NCBI RefSeq assembly: GCF_047675955.1
Contig: NC_132910.1
Coordinates: 111,273,143-111,337,142 of the forward strand
Origin: Chlorocebus sabaeus
Taxonomy: Eukaryota; Chordata; Mammalia; Primates; Cercopithecidae
Direction: 5' to 3'
DNA: 64,000 nucleotides
Notes under the pieces: model-generated
Databases searched by the model: none
What the model was told of the DNA's origin: nothing
What the model saw: only the letters and a program-made list of their open reading frames with translations
Translations under genes and position numbers: made by a program
Part shown: positions 32,905-44,852 of the stretch, one piece after another
How the letters are laid out: every line of letters begins with the position of its first letter
Numbering within the stretch: the stretch's first letter is position 1

Positions 32905-33045
32905 AGTGAGCCTTCACCAGACACTGAATTTGCTGGTGCCTTGATCTTCAACTTTCCAGATACCAGAACATAAGAAATCAATTTCTGTTGTTTCGTGCTA
33001 TCCAATGTATGGTATTTTGTCATGGCAGCCCAAATTGACTAAGAC
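32905..33045 (+). mobile_element. MLT1 LTR 3' end
   Basis: The words CTGGTGCCTTGATCTTCAAC, ATTTCTGTTGTTTCGTGCTA and GGTATTTTGTCATGGCAGCC match the conserved 3' end of MLT1 MaLR LTRs. The 5' part is absent, or lies before the AluJ and is not recognisable. Confidence 0.78.
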
Positions 33046-33137
33046 AAAATTGTTTCAATATTCAAAAATCAGTTAATGTAATCCATCATCTCAAGAGTCT
33101 AAAGAAGTAAAACCATATAATCATGTGTGATATTAAG

Positions 33138-33165
<28 letters not shown>
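33138..33165. repeat. (TA)n microsatellite
   Basis: An alternating TA run of about 28 bases. Confidence 0.95.
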
Positions 33166-33168
<3 letters not shown>

Positions 33169-33419
33169 GACTTTTGTCCACTGATTCTGGCTCATAACTC
33201 TCATAGCACTTTTTTATTATTTCCTTAGTTACTAAAACAATAAGCACATCTCTTGTTAAAGTATTTGGCTTTTTGTCCTTGGCTCCTGAAAAAGCTTTGA
33301 AACAGCTTTAGAGCCATAAAGGTGAGAGACAGTCTTTTGTTAAAATGTTGCAGTACTTTAGCCTTCAGAAAACAGAATTTCTTCTCTCTGACCTTCTTCT
33401 GCCCTCCTTTCAACTGTTC

Positions 33420-34290
33420 TTTTCTCTCCCCAGTTGAGACATGCAGTAGACACTAAAAATGTACTCTCATAATTCCCCGCCTTTCCGTTTTGGAGCTAGC
33501 AATAAGGACATTCTCTGGCTTACCTTGGTCTGACTATAGGTCATAAGACCTCCATTTCAGGAGGGGTCCTGCCTCATACCCTGGAGGAAGAAATACTGCA
33601 TAGAGAGGCCAAGACAAATCTGAACACACAGTTCTTGCTGGGTTCCCCCCATTCAGACTATTAGTATTAGATTATACCCTTTTTATCCACTCACATTTCT
33701 ACAAAGTTATCCATACTTCAATCATATCTATCCAATGAAGTCTCCATAAAAGGCCCAAAGGGATGGAGGACAGAGAACTTTCAGGTAGCTGAGTACACGG
33801 AAGTTCCTGGAGGCTGGCGTGACTAGCATGCGCACAGAAGCTCCATGCCCCTTCCCATACCTTGCCCGATGCATCTCTTCATCTGTAGCTTTTGTTATAT
33901 TCTTTATAATAAACCAGTAAACATAAGTACGTGTTTCCCTGAGTTTTGGGAGCTACTCTAGCCAATCAATCAAACCTAGAGAGGGAGTCGTGAGATTCCC
34001 AATTTATAACCAGTCAGTTAGAAGCACGGGTAAAACAACGTGGGACTTGCAATTGTCATCAGAAGTGGGAGACAGCCTTGTAGGACTGAGCCCTCAACCT
34101 GTGAGATCTGATGCTAACTCCAGGTAGATAGTGTCAGAATTAAATCATAGGACACCCAGCAAGTGTCCACTGCAGAACTGACGCTTGCTTGATGGTGGGG
34201 AAAAATCCCCACACATTTGGTCACAGGGGTCTTCTGCATTGATTACTGTGGTGTGAGAACAAAGAAAAAACAGTTTACGATTGAGAAAAA
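33420..34290. repeat. Unassigned old interspersed repeat
   Basis: Words such as TTTATAATAAACCAGTAAAC, GGTAGATAGTGTCAGAATTA and GGACACCCAGCAAGTGTCC are familiar as part of a common old human repeat, but I cannot place the family. The block abuts the L1M ORF2 remnant that starts near 34291. It has an AATAAA-like signal and is GC-richer than its flanks. Confidence 0.45.
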
Positions 34291-36690
34291 GGCAATGCTT
34301 TTCCCTCACCACTCCTATTCAACATCATACAGGAAGTCTCAGCTAGTGCAGTATAAAAAGTAAAAGAAATAAAATGTTCAATTGATTCGAAGAAAGAAAT
34401 AACGTTCTTTGTAGATGACACTATTACCTAAAAGAATATCTCAAGCAATCATCATCAACAACAGAACCACTAAGCAATTATAGCAAGGTTGCAGTATACA
34501 AGGCTAACATATGAAAGTCAACTGATTTCCTACATGCCAGCAATGAACATTTTGGATTTAAAATGCAAAGCATGATACCCCTATCATTTGCACCAAAAAA
34601 GGAGATATACTTAGGTGCAAATCTAACAAAATATGTACAAGATCTACATAAGGAAAAAAACCAAAAACTTTGGAGAAAGAAATTTTAAAAATCTAAATAA
34701 ATGGAGGGATATTCATGTTCATATATAAGAAGATTTAATGTCATTAATTTGTCAGCACTTCACAAATTAATTTATAAATTCAATTCCACTTAATGCCTTG
34801 ACAAATTATTTTGTGACTATCCACAAAAATAATTCTAAATATTACACAGAAAGGCAAAAGACCAAGAATAGCTAACACAAAGACTAAAAAAGAAAGATAC
34901 AGTTTGGGGACTGACACTAGTCTTCTTTATAAATTATTATAAAACTACAGTAATTAAGAGAATGTGGTATTGGTGAAGGAATAGAAATAGATACATAGAT
35001 CAAAGGAACGCAATAGAGTGAAGACATGGACCCACATGAATATATTCAATTGATCTTTGATAAAACATCAAAGACAAATTAACAGAGAAAGGATGCTCTT
35101 TTGAACAAATGATTCTGGAAAATCTGACTATCCATATGAAAAAAATTAATCTACACACCAATATTGCACCTTTCATAAAAATTAAAGTAACACAAAACAT
35201 AGGCCAAAAGTAAAATGAAAAACTATAAAAACTCTAGAAGATATCATAGGAAAAAATCTGGATGATCTTAGGTTTGGCAATAAATTTTAAAATTCCCCAC
35301 CAAAAGCTTAATCAATGGAAGAAGAAATAGAAAGGTTGGACTTCTGTTATGCACATTATATTTTTAAATTGATACATTATATTTGCATCTATTTATGGGA
35401 TACATGTGATATTTTGTTACATACATATAATGCGTAATGGTCAAGTAAGTATATTTAGGGTATCCTTCAAGTACTTATTATTTCTATGTATTAGGAACAT
35501 TTCATGTCCTCTCTTGTAGCTATTTTGAAATATACAATATATTGTTATTAACTATTGTTACTCTGTTATCTAACATTAGAATTTATTCCTTCTACTTAAT
35601 TGTATGTTTTTACTACAGTCCCAAAGAAAATATTTGCAAAACATATATCTGATAAAGGACTTGTGTTTAAAATACCACACAACAACAAAAGGCTTCTTAC
35701 AACACAACAACAAAAAAATTAGTAAAATAGACAAAAATTCTGAATAGTCACCTCACTAAAAATATATAGAGATGTCAAAGAAGCATATGAACAGTTGCTC
35801 AACATGATACATTATTAGGGAAATGCAAATGAAAACAACATTGAAATACCACTACACATGCATTAGAAGGGCTTAAGTCCAAAACACTGTGCATACTAGT
35901 TGAGGACAAGGATATGAAACAACAGGAATTCTAATTGATTCCTAATGGAAATAGAAAAAGATACAGCTACTTTGAAAAACAGTCAGTTTATGACCAAGGT
36001 AAACATAGTCAGCATATGATCCAGTAATTTCACTCCTAGATATTTACCCAAATGAACTGAAGACTTATTTCCAAAAACAAAAAAGGTTTACATGAATGTT
36101 TGTAGCTGCTTTGTAAGCTCCCCTTCAATATGTGAATATATACATTATTTTACATATATTCATACAATGTAATACTATTTAGCAATAACTAGAAATGAGC
36201 TATCACAAAAAGATGTGGAGGAACCTAAAATGCATATTGCTAAATGAAAGTAGCCAGACTTTTAAAAAGCTACAAACTGGATGATTCTAGTTACAGGACA
36301 TTCTCAAAAAGGCAAAACTACAAAGACAGTAAAAAGGTCAGTGGCTTCCAAAAGGTCTGGCAATAGATGGTTAATAGCTGAAGTATGGGAGATTTTTAGG
36401 ATGATGATGCTATACTGTAAGATACTGTGATGGTGGATACCTGACGCTGTACATTTGTCAAAACTCATAGAACCCTGTGATCCCAAGAGTGAACCCAATG
36501 TAATCAACAGACTTTCATAATAGTGGATCAATTTTGGTTAACCAATGGAAACAAATGTGTCACACTAATATAAGATGTTAACAATAGGGAAAACTGTAGG
36601 AAAGGGTTTATATCAGAACTGTGTGCATTCTGTTCAATTTTTTCTGTAAACCTAAAATTGCTGTAAAATGAGATATCTGGAGCAGCACTT
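34291..36690 (+). mobile_element. Ancient L1M, ORF2 3' half and 3'UTR
   Basis: The stretch CCCTCACCACTCCTATTCAACATC is the conserved RT-region coding DNA of L1. TTTGTAGATGAC near 34408 is the decayed FADD box (now FVDD). It continues through the C-terminal region (GATATTTACCCAAATGAACTG near 36040) to a 3'UTR with GATACTGTGATGGTGGATACC and CAAGAGTGAACCCAATGTAA, typical of L1M ends. It is heavily mutated. Another L1 fragment interrupts it at about 35354-35622. Confidence 0.82.
35354..35622 (+). mobile_element. L1 3' end nested in the ancient L1M
   Basis: ATTTATGGGATACATGTGAT, CTCTTGTAGCTATTTTGAAA and TTATTCCTTCTACTTAATTG are typical of L1MA/MB-type 3'UTRs. The host L1M reads GGACTTCTGTTATG before it and AAAATATTTGCAAAACATAT after it, which join in a normal L1. 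Boundaries are approximate and I see no clear target-site duplication. Confidence 0.62.
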
Positions 36691-38458
36691 CCTTGGAGAT
36701 GCACTGAGAACCCCCAAAATAAATACCTAAAATTCCACATAGTAAAAGTTTTAGTTCATCTCAAAAACAGCTTCCAATATATGTTACAAAGTTTCCAGCC
36801 TTATGCGTGTGTTAGGTAATAGGAAAATACAGATACATAGATAGAAACTTGATCATATTAAAATAGTTATAAACTTTGAATTTACACAATAGTCTCAGCA
36901 TCATTCTAATTATATTTATGTAAGAAATCCACACTCAATCAAGGACTCAGCATCTTCAACGAGAAAGAAAGAGAAGATCTTTCTAACAATACCTAGATGA
37001 GCCCTTTTTTGCCAGTTCATTTCATGTCATATTATTCCAATATGATACATGTGCAAGATTTCTGGTGGATTAGGAAGAAGCGCAGCTGTTGGCAACCATC
37101 AAAACTCAAATCCACATCTGTTGTGATATTGCCAAAAAGAACTCTTCACTAATTTATTTGACAAAACATCTTTTATCCACCACCCCTTCTCACAGAAGCA
37201 CAAGACATTTTCAAAAAACATCTGGACCCTCTGCTAAAAGGAGGCATTTCTTATCTTGTAAGACATTATTTTCATTAGATTTTACTATAATTTGCTATTA
37301 TTATGCAATGAAACACTAAGAATAATATATCAGTGACAGAGACATGTTAATTCAAAAATAATTTTTTGGATTCTTTTGAAAATCTTTCTTAACTATTCCA
37401 ACTGTCTCAGGCTTTCCAAGATAAAAAAAAGAGCAAATTACTTTCTTTTTCTAGTTCAGCAAAATCTTTAAAATCTCTAATTTATTTTTCTCAAGACTTG
37501 GCATTCTTAAATCTGTAAGTCTCCAAATGTTGCTTTAAAATAATTTTAGTACTAAAGTATAAAATCCACTGTTTATAGTCACAGTTTTTATGTTAAGGTT
37601 CTAAAAGTCTCTTGTATTTGCTATATTGCACAGTAATCGTAGTGTTTATTCATTCTTAAATATATTAGACTGACCATATAGTAGATGATTGAGTTAACCT
37701 TGATCTAACAGTTTTAACTTTAGCATTTTCAAAGTACTTAGAGTTTACTAGTCAATATTTATCAGTTATATATGACACAGTATCTGTTTTAATTATCATG
37801 TAAGACATTAGGTGATATAAAATCATGAGACACTACACTGAGATATGAAAAGTATTCCAAGAGTAAAAACAATTTCCTAATTAGAGATATGTGTTAAAGC
37901 TCTGAGACTTTTCAAGCTTGCAAAATTGTGTACGCTCAGAAATGTTAAAATGATCACATGGGTAAATTTATGTAACATTATACTTGTGTGCAAATCATAA
38001 ATTATTTCCAGCTGTGTTTTAAAAAAACTCTTACAGTGTACTTTCAAAACTGTTTTTGTGTAATTAGTTATAAAATAGCTCATAAAATTTACAAGGCTGG
38101 TCTAGTCAAGTTGGCACTGAACTTAAAAACAAACTGTTAATCTGATAAGGAAATAAATACCCATTTTCTCTCCCAAATATCGCATTAACTATGTAGAAAA
38201 GCAAATAAACCAATAGGTTTGTACAGCAGTTTTTGAGAGGATGAGAAGTAGGAAATGAGTCAGAGACCCATGATCTAAATGAGGTGAAATAGATCCTTTT
38301 AAGGAGTTTAGACTTAATTTCAGTTAGGGAAGTAATTTGGAGAGATTTAGGCAGACAGTTTCTTCTATATTTATCTTTTTTTTTTTTTAAAACACTCTTT
38401 CTAATATTTTCCAAAAAAGTTATAAATAGAAAAGGGCAGAATCTTGGAGGTCAGAAAG
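36691..38458. other. AT-rich sequence, nothing recognised
   Basis: Possible unique sequence. Open frames such as 37089-37319 (+) and 38106-38414 (-) show no family signature. A T-run at 38379-38389 is the only simple feature. Confidence 0.45.
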
Positions 38459-38470
38459 GAGGTGATGTTC
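38459..38470. repeat. Target-site duplication, left, second L1
   Basis: GAGGTGATGTTC, repeated exactly after the L1 tail at 41229-41240. The L1 sequence immediately upstream of the truncation point also ends in TTC, so a 3-base microhomology is present at the 5' junction. Confidence 0.92.
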
Positions 38471-40983
38471 CAAGACTAAACCAGGAAGAAGTTGAATCCC
38501 TGAATAGACCAATAGCAGGCTCTGAAATTGAGGCAATAATTAATAGCCTACCAACCAAAAAAAGTCCAGGACCAGATGGATTCACAGCTGAATTCTACCA
38601 GAGGTACAAGGAGGAGTTGGTACCATTCCTTCTGAAACTATTCCAATCAATAGAAAAAGAGGGAATCCTCCCTAACTCATTTTATGAGGCCAACATCATC
38701 CTGATACCAAAGCCTGGCAGAGACACAACAAAAAAAGAGAATTTTAGACCAATATCCCTGATGAACATCGATGCAAAAATCCTCAATAAAATACTGGCAA
38801 ACCGGATTCAGCAGCACATCAAAAAGCTTATCCACCATGATCAAGTGGGCTTCATCCCTGGGATGCAAGGCTGGTTCAACATTCGCAAATCAATAAACAT
38901 AATCCAGCATATAAACAGAACCAAAGACAAGAACCACATCATTATCTCAATAGATGCAGAAAAGGCTTTTGACAAAATTCAACAGCTCTTCATGCTAAAA
39001 ATGTTCAATAAATTCGGTATTGATGGAACGTACCTCAAAATCATAAGAGCTATTTATGACAAACCCACAGCCAATATCATACTGAATGGGCAAAAACTGG
39101 AAAAATTCCCTTTGAAAACTGGCACAAGACAGGGATGCCCTCTCTCACCACTCCTATTCAACATAGTGTTGGAAGTTCTGGCTAGGGCAATCAGGCAAGA
39201 GAAAGAAATCAAGGGTATTCAGTTGGGAAAAGAAGAAGTCAAATTGTCCCTGTTTGCAGATGACATGATTGTATATTTAGAAAACCCCATAGTCTCAGCC
39301 CAAAATCTCCTTAAGCTGATAAGCAACTTCAGCAAAGTCTCAGGATACAAAATTAATGTGCAAAAATCACAAGCATTCTTATACACCAGTAACAGACAAA
39401 CAGAGAGCCAAATCAGGAATGAACTTCCATTCACAATTGCTTCAAAGAGAATAAAATACCTAGGAATCCAACTTACAAGGGATGTAAAGGACCTCTTCAA
39501 GGAGAACTACAAACCACTGCTCAGTGAAATAAAAGAGGACACAAACAAATGGAAGAACATACCATGCTCATGGATAGGAAGAATCAATATTGTGAAAATG
39601 GCCATACTGCCCAAGGTAATCTATAGATTCAATGCCATCCCCATCAAGCTACCAATGAGCTTCTTCACAGAATTGGAAAAAATTGCTTTAAAGTTCATAT
39701 GGAACCAAAAAAGAGCCCACATCTCCAAGACAATCCTAAGTCAAAAGAACAAAGCTGGAGGCATCACGCTACCTGACTTCAAACTATACTACAAGGCTAC
39801 AGTAACCAAAACAGCATGGTACTGGTACCAAAACAGAGATATAGACCAATGGAACAGAACAGAGTCCTCAGAAATAATACCACACATCTACAGCCATCTG
39901 ATCTTTGACAAACCTGAGAGAAACAAGAAATGGGGAAAGGATTCCCTATTTAATAAATGGTGCTGGGAAAATTGGCTAGCCATAAGTAGAAAGCTGAAAC
40001 TGGATCCTTTCCTTACTCCTTATATGAAAATTAATTCAAGATGGATTAGAGACTTAAATGTTAGACCTAATACCATAAAAATCCTAGAGGAAAACCTAGG
40101 TAGTACCATTCAGGACATAGGCATGGGCAAAGACTTCATGTCTAAAACACCAAAAGCAACGGCAGCAAAAGCCAAAATTGACAAATGGGATCTCATTAAA
40201 CTAAAGAGCTTCTGCACAGCAAAAGAAACTACCATCAGAGTGAGCAGGCAACCTACAGAATGGGAGAAAATTTTTGCAATCTACTCATCTGACAAAGGGC
40301 TAATATCCAGAACCTACAAAGAACTCAAACAAATTTACAAGAAAAAAACAAACAACCCCATTAAAAAGTGGGCAAAGGATATGAACAGACATTTCTCAAA
40401 AGAAGACATTCATACAGCCAACAGACACATGAAAAAATGCTCATCATCACTGGCCATCAGAGAAATGCAAATCAAAACCACAATGAGATACCATCTCACA
40501 CCAGTTAGAATGGCGATCATTCAAAAGTCAGGAAACAACAGGTGCTGGAGAGGATGTGGAGAAATAGGAACACTTTTACACTGTTGGTGGGATTGTAAAC
40601 TAGTTCAACCATTATGGAAAACAGTATGGTGATTCCTCAAGGATCTAGAACTAGATGTACCATATGACCCAGCCATCCCATTACTGGGTATATACCCAAA
40701 GGATTATAAATTATGCTGCTATAAAGACACATGCACACGTATGTTTATTGCAGCACTATTCACAATAGCAAAGACTTGGAATCAACCCAAATGTCCATCA
40801 GTGACAGATTGGATTAAGAAAATGTGGCACATATACACCATGGAATACTATGCAGCCATAAAAAAGGATGAGTTTGTGTCCTTTGTAGGGACATGGATGC
40901 AGCTGGAAACCATCATTCTTAGCAAACTATCACAAGAACAGAAAACCAAACACCGCATGTTCTCACTCATAGGTGGGAACTGA
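38470..40983 (+). pseudogene. L1 ORF2 3' fragment (RT and Cys domain)
   Basis: The ORF2 frame is open from the truncation point to a TGA at 40630-40632, where the full-length copy has CGA, a CpG transition. It then resumes in frame to the normal stop at 40981-40983. The open part exceeds 700 codons and covers most of the reverse transcriptase with its FADD box at 39252-39263, plus the Cys/His motif near 40543-40595. The endonuclease and the N-terminal end are absent. There is no start in good context and no promoter, so expression is not expected. The A-run at 38557-38563 has seven A, the in-frame number. Confidence 0.95.
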
Positions 40984-41228
40984 ACAATGAGATCACTTGG
41001 ACTTGGGGAGGGGAACATCACACACCGGGGCCTATCATGGGGAGGGGGGAGGGGGGAGGGATTGCATTGGGAGTTATACCTGATGTAAATGACGAGTTGA
41101 TGGGTGCAGCACACCAACATGGCACAAGTATACATATGTAACAAACCTGCACGTTGTGCACATGTACCCTACAACTTAAAGTATAATAATAATAAATTAA
41201 TTTAAAAAAAAAATTAAAAAAAAAAAAA
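38471..41228 (+). mobile_element. 5'-truncated L1PA LINE
   Basis: Starts in ORF2 at CAAGACTAAACCAGG (equivalent to 20953 in the full-length copy), and runs through the 3'UTR and G-rich tract (41039-41060) to AATAAA (41191-41196) and an A-tail. It is flanked by a 12-bp duplication. It differs from the full-length L1 at only a few percent of bases by eye, so both come from similar, L1PA-age source elements. It has no promoter of its own. Confidence 0.96.
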
Positions 41229-41240
41229 GAGGTGATGTTC
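41229..41240. repeat. Target-site duplication, right, second L1
   Basis: GAGGTGATGTTC, identical to 38459-38470. Confidence 0.92.
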
Positions 41241-42770
41241 ATGTCAGTGACATGTTAAGTCAAAATATATATTTTTGAGAGCTGGCCCCTCAGTATGTTT
41301 AGGTAGCACAAATAAATTACACAACCATGTGTCCCAAATTACCATGTGAACTACCTACCTCTCTTGCATCAATATCTCTCCTGCAGCTCACATCTATGGC
41401 CTCATTTAGTTTCTTTGTGATAAGGAAAAGATTTAGGTCCGGTTTAAGATTTGGTCACATCCATATGTTAGTAGAAGCCAAATATGGGCTGCCGCCAATG
41501 ACAGCCCCACAACTGAAAGACAGTGGTTAGAAGAAATAATATACAGATTTTCAAGCACTCCACCTGGTCCTTAAGTTTGTGTGGAGGAAGAGGGAGTTAT
41601 TGGTAAGTTTGTACATAGACTCATGGGCAGATGTGGATGCTTTAACTGTTTGGTCTGGTCCTTGAAGATGCAAACTTGGAATTTCACTAACAGAGAAAAA
41701 CTTGGGGAAAGTCTTGTGGAACTATGGGAAGCAAAAGTGTATGAATTGTTGTGATTCATATCCTGAAAGCATTTAAGCATCTTCTACAGAAGACATACAT
41801 AACCATTATATACACACACAGATATATATACACACACACACACATATATGTATAGGTATAGATATATACACGTATAGGTATATACACGTGTAGGTATATA
41901 TATGTTTGTGTGCATGCACACACATGCACAAACATATACAGAGGGAGAGAGAGAAAGAGAATGGCTCATTCATGATGATGTTAACCAGTCTCCATCCTTA
42001 GTTATCATTTTTATGCTTGCGTAACAGTCCCATAAACAAAGCTGTCATGATGCATGACATCAGGTACACTGAGTGTGGGTGAGTCCAATAGTATAAGCTT
42101 CCTTTTACCAAGGTTAACCCAGCTCCTGCCAATCCTAAAGTCACCAGTAGAGACCAGTTAGGCCATAGATGAGAGTTGAGGGAGAGATGTTGATGCAAGA
42201 GAGGTAGTTGACACAGGGATTTGGGACATACGGTTGTGTAGCTACATTACCTTTCTAGCAGACCAATCATCTATCTGATGATGGCCTCTTTCCCCATGGA
42301 CAGAGCAAAGATTTATCTTTAGTGGAAATATATCTATTTTATGTGTAAAGAAGGGATGAAAACATCAATTGTGGCCTTGTAACCTTTAATTTTTAACATT
42401 ACTATTGTAATTATCATTCCAAAAGTTGTGATCATCTATCACTGTGGAGAATTAGTGACTTAACATAATGAATAAATCCAACTTGTAGAATGAGTAGACC
42501 AGAGCACAGAAGATCCTGTTGGTGCTTCCATCTGGATTGTCCTGTCACATATTCCTTGTTCAGGGTAACCCAATTGTTTCTTATTGTAAGTGAGTGCTCA
42601 TCATTTCTGCAAAGATTTCTGTGGATGTCAGAGCAGACTCAGCCTGTACATTTGGCAAGCTAGAAGAGCCAAGGAGTTGATGACCCCAGAAGCTCACCTC
42701 AACCAATAACTGATAGAAACTAATGGATCAATATCCACAGTTGAACATTGCTTATAAAACACATGCTTCA
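41241..42770. other. Unassigned, with TA/CA-rich microsatellite
   Basis: A mixed alternating tract of TATA, CACA and ACGTATA units covers about 41805-41940, followed by a GAGA run to 41961. The rest (for example 41325-41780 and 41990-42250) is GC-richer than its surroundings but I do not recognise it. Old ERV interior is possible. No supported gene. Confidence 0.45.
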
Positions 42771-42778
42771 TTAACTAT

Positions 42779-43085
42779 TTTTTATTATTTATTTATTTAT
42801 TTTTTTAGACAGAGTCTTGCTCTGTCCACCAGACTGGAGTGCAGTGGCATGATTTCGGCTCACTGCAACCTCTGCTTCCTGGGTTCAAGAGATTCTTCTG
42901 CCTCAGCCTTCTGAGTAGCTGGGACTACAGGCATGTGCCACCATGCCTGGCTAATGTTTTGTATTTTTAGTAGAGATGGGATTTCAACGTGTTAGCCAGG
43001 ATGGTCTCCATCTCCTGACCTCGTAATTGGCCCACCTCAGCCTCCCAGAGTGCTGGGATTACAGGTGTGAGCCACTGTGCCTGAC
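42779..43085 (-). mobile_element. Alu (Y/S-like), antisense
   Basis: A T-rich tail with ATTT units, then AGACAGAGTCTTGCTCTGTC and the full antisense Alu to GTGCCTGAC. The word GTTAGCCAGGATGGTCTCC is of the AluY type. The flanks TTAACTAT at 42771-42778 and 43086-43093 match exactly. Confidence 0.92.
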
Positions 43086-43093
43086 TTAACTAT

Positions 43094-43539
43094 CTTCCTT
43101 ATATCTGCTTTCTGCTATTACTTTCAAACTAAAATATTTTCACTCATATCCTTGGTTCTGGTTGGCTTATTGAAGACAGTGAAATGCATATTTCCTGCTT
43201 CATGTTCCCATAAATACGTAGGGCAACGCAAGCGAGAGGTCCCTTTCACTGTGATTCTGGTTATGTCTAACATAGCACACCTCTCTAAAGAATCATGAAA
43301 GTTCAGGGGATTGAATGCATTTTGATACTTTTTTTCCTGTAAGTATTCCCTTAATTAAATTTATTTTCTGTTATAACTCTAAGGTGCAAGTTGTATGTGT
43401 CTATGCACCCTTTTCCACGATAGTCACTATATCCAACTCATGGTGACAATACTCATTCCTCTTCTAACTCAATACTACACTGGTGTCCTAAACTAAAGAT
43501 TGAACTTTAAAGTTTGTATAAATATACATGTTATTTGTT
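43094..43539. other. Unassigned spacer
   Basis: No repeat or gene recognised. Confidence 0.4.
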
Positions 43540-43753
43540 ACTCATGGACATAAAGGTGGCAGCGATAGAAACTGGAGACTACTTGAAGAGGGAGGGAGGA
43601 AGGAAGGCAAAGACTGAGAAACTAACTGTTGGATACTATGCTCAGTACCTGGGTGATGGGATCCTTTATAAACAAACCTCAGCATCACACAATATACCCA
43701 GATAACAAACCTGCACATGTGCTCCCTAGATCTAAAATAAAAATTGGAAAAAA
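43540..43753 (+). mobile_element. Old L1 3' end (L1PA/L1PB-type)
   Basis: ACTCATGGACATAAAGGTGG, TGGATACTATGCTCAGTACC, GGGTGATGGGATC and AACAAACCTGCACATGTGC match the 3'UTR of primate L1s, ending in AAAATAAAAATTGGAAAAAA. A short 5'-truncated copy, older than the two L1PAs. Confidence 0.85.
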
Positions 43754-44489
43754 TTCATACAGATTATATAAAATAACAGTAAAATAGGAGATGAGAATCT
43801 AGATTTTCTGGATCATATGGCTCAAGGGGCAGGGCTTGCCAACCACTTGATACATTGCCAACATATGATATCTATTACCTCTAAAATCCAAAAAATTTGG
43901 CTCCTTTTTAGGGATAGAGAGAGTGCAACAGTGCCACAACTGAAATTTTAATTTAAAGGTAGTATTTTTGTATGTCCAACCACTGCATTCCAGAAGCTAC
44001 ATTGTACCCCAAATTTCATTTTATTTCTCCCATCACTTGGTACATATATGTATCTCCAGGTTATCTACAGTACCAGCTCTGGTTTTCCAGGGTAATTATT
44101 AGGCTATACAATGAATATGATGAATCTGGATGATGGCTCCAAGATGGGAGGTGCTCAACAATCCTGTAGACTAGATTATGACAAAGTAAAATAGTAAGAA
44201 CCATTCCTGCTATCACTGGATGAAAAAAAATTGTAGTATTGTGGGTTCCTGGAATAGTAAATATATGATTCGATTGAAAGCTTTGCAAAAGATGACAGGA
44301 ACTATAATGATAACGGGCAAGTAAAGAGACTGTATCAGGAAACTATCTTCGATTACAGTTAATATCAGTTATGTTTATGATAATCCACTTATACCCTTCA
44401 AGGTTCATTTGCTTTTTATATACAATATGTCAACTAAGAAATCAGGGAAGAGACAGGAACCACCAGTCCTCAATATTTTAAGTTCTTGA
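43754..44489. other. Unassigned
   Basis: No repeat or gene recognised. Confidence 0.4.
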
Positions 44490-44491
44490 TA

Positions 44492-44850
44492 CAAATTGAG
44501 TACCTCTAATCTGAAAATCTGAAATCTAAAATGCTCCAAAATCCAAAGCTTTTTGAACACCAACATGACATGATATCTCAAGTAGGAAATTTTACACCTG
44601 ACCTCATGTGCCACATCACAGTCAACATGCAGTCGAAATTTTATTTTACGCACAAATTATTAAAAAATTATGTGAAATTACCTTTGGGTTATGAATATAA
44701 GGTATATGTGAAACTTGAATTTTGGGTTTAGACTTAGGTCCTATCTCCAAGATACTTCATTATATATAAGCAAATACTCCCAAATCCTAAAAATATTCTG
44801 AAACCCAAAACACTTCTAAGTCTATTTTTGGATAAAGGACACTCAACCCA
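44492..44850 (+). mobile_element. Tigger-like (TcMar) DNA transposon
   Basis: The left part reads GAGTACCTCTAATCTGAAAAT and ATGCTCCAAAATCCAAAGC. The right part has CCAAATCCTAAAAATATTCTG and ends GGACACTCAACCCA. The ends are partly complementary (TTGAGTA.. against ..ACTCAA) and both sides carry TA (44490-44491 and 44851-44852), the target of Tc1/mariner-type elements. Non-autonomous, with no transposase frame. Orientation is arbitrary. Confidence 0.75.
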
Positions 44851-44852
44851 TA

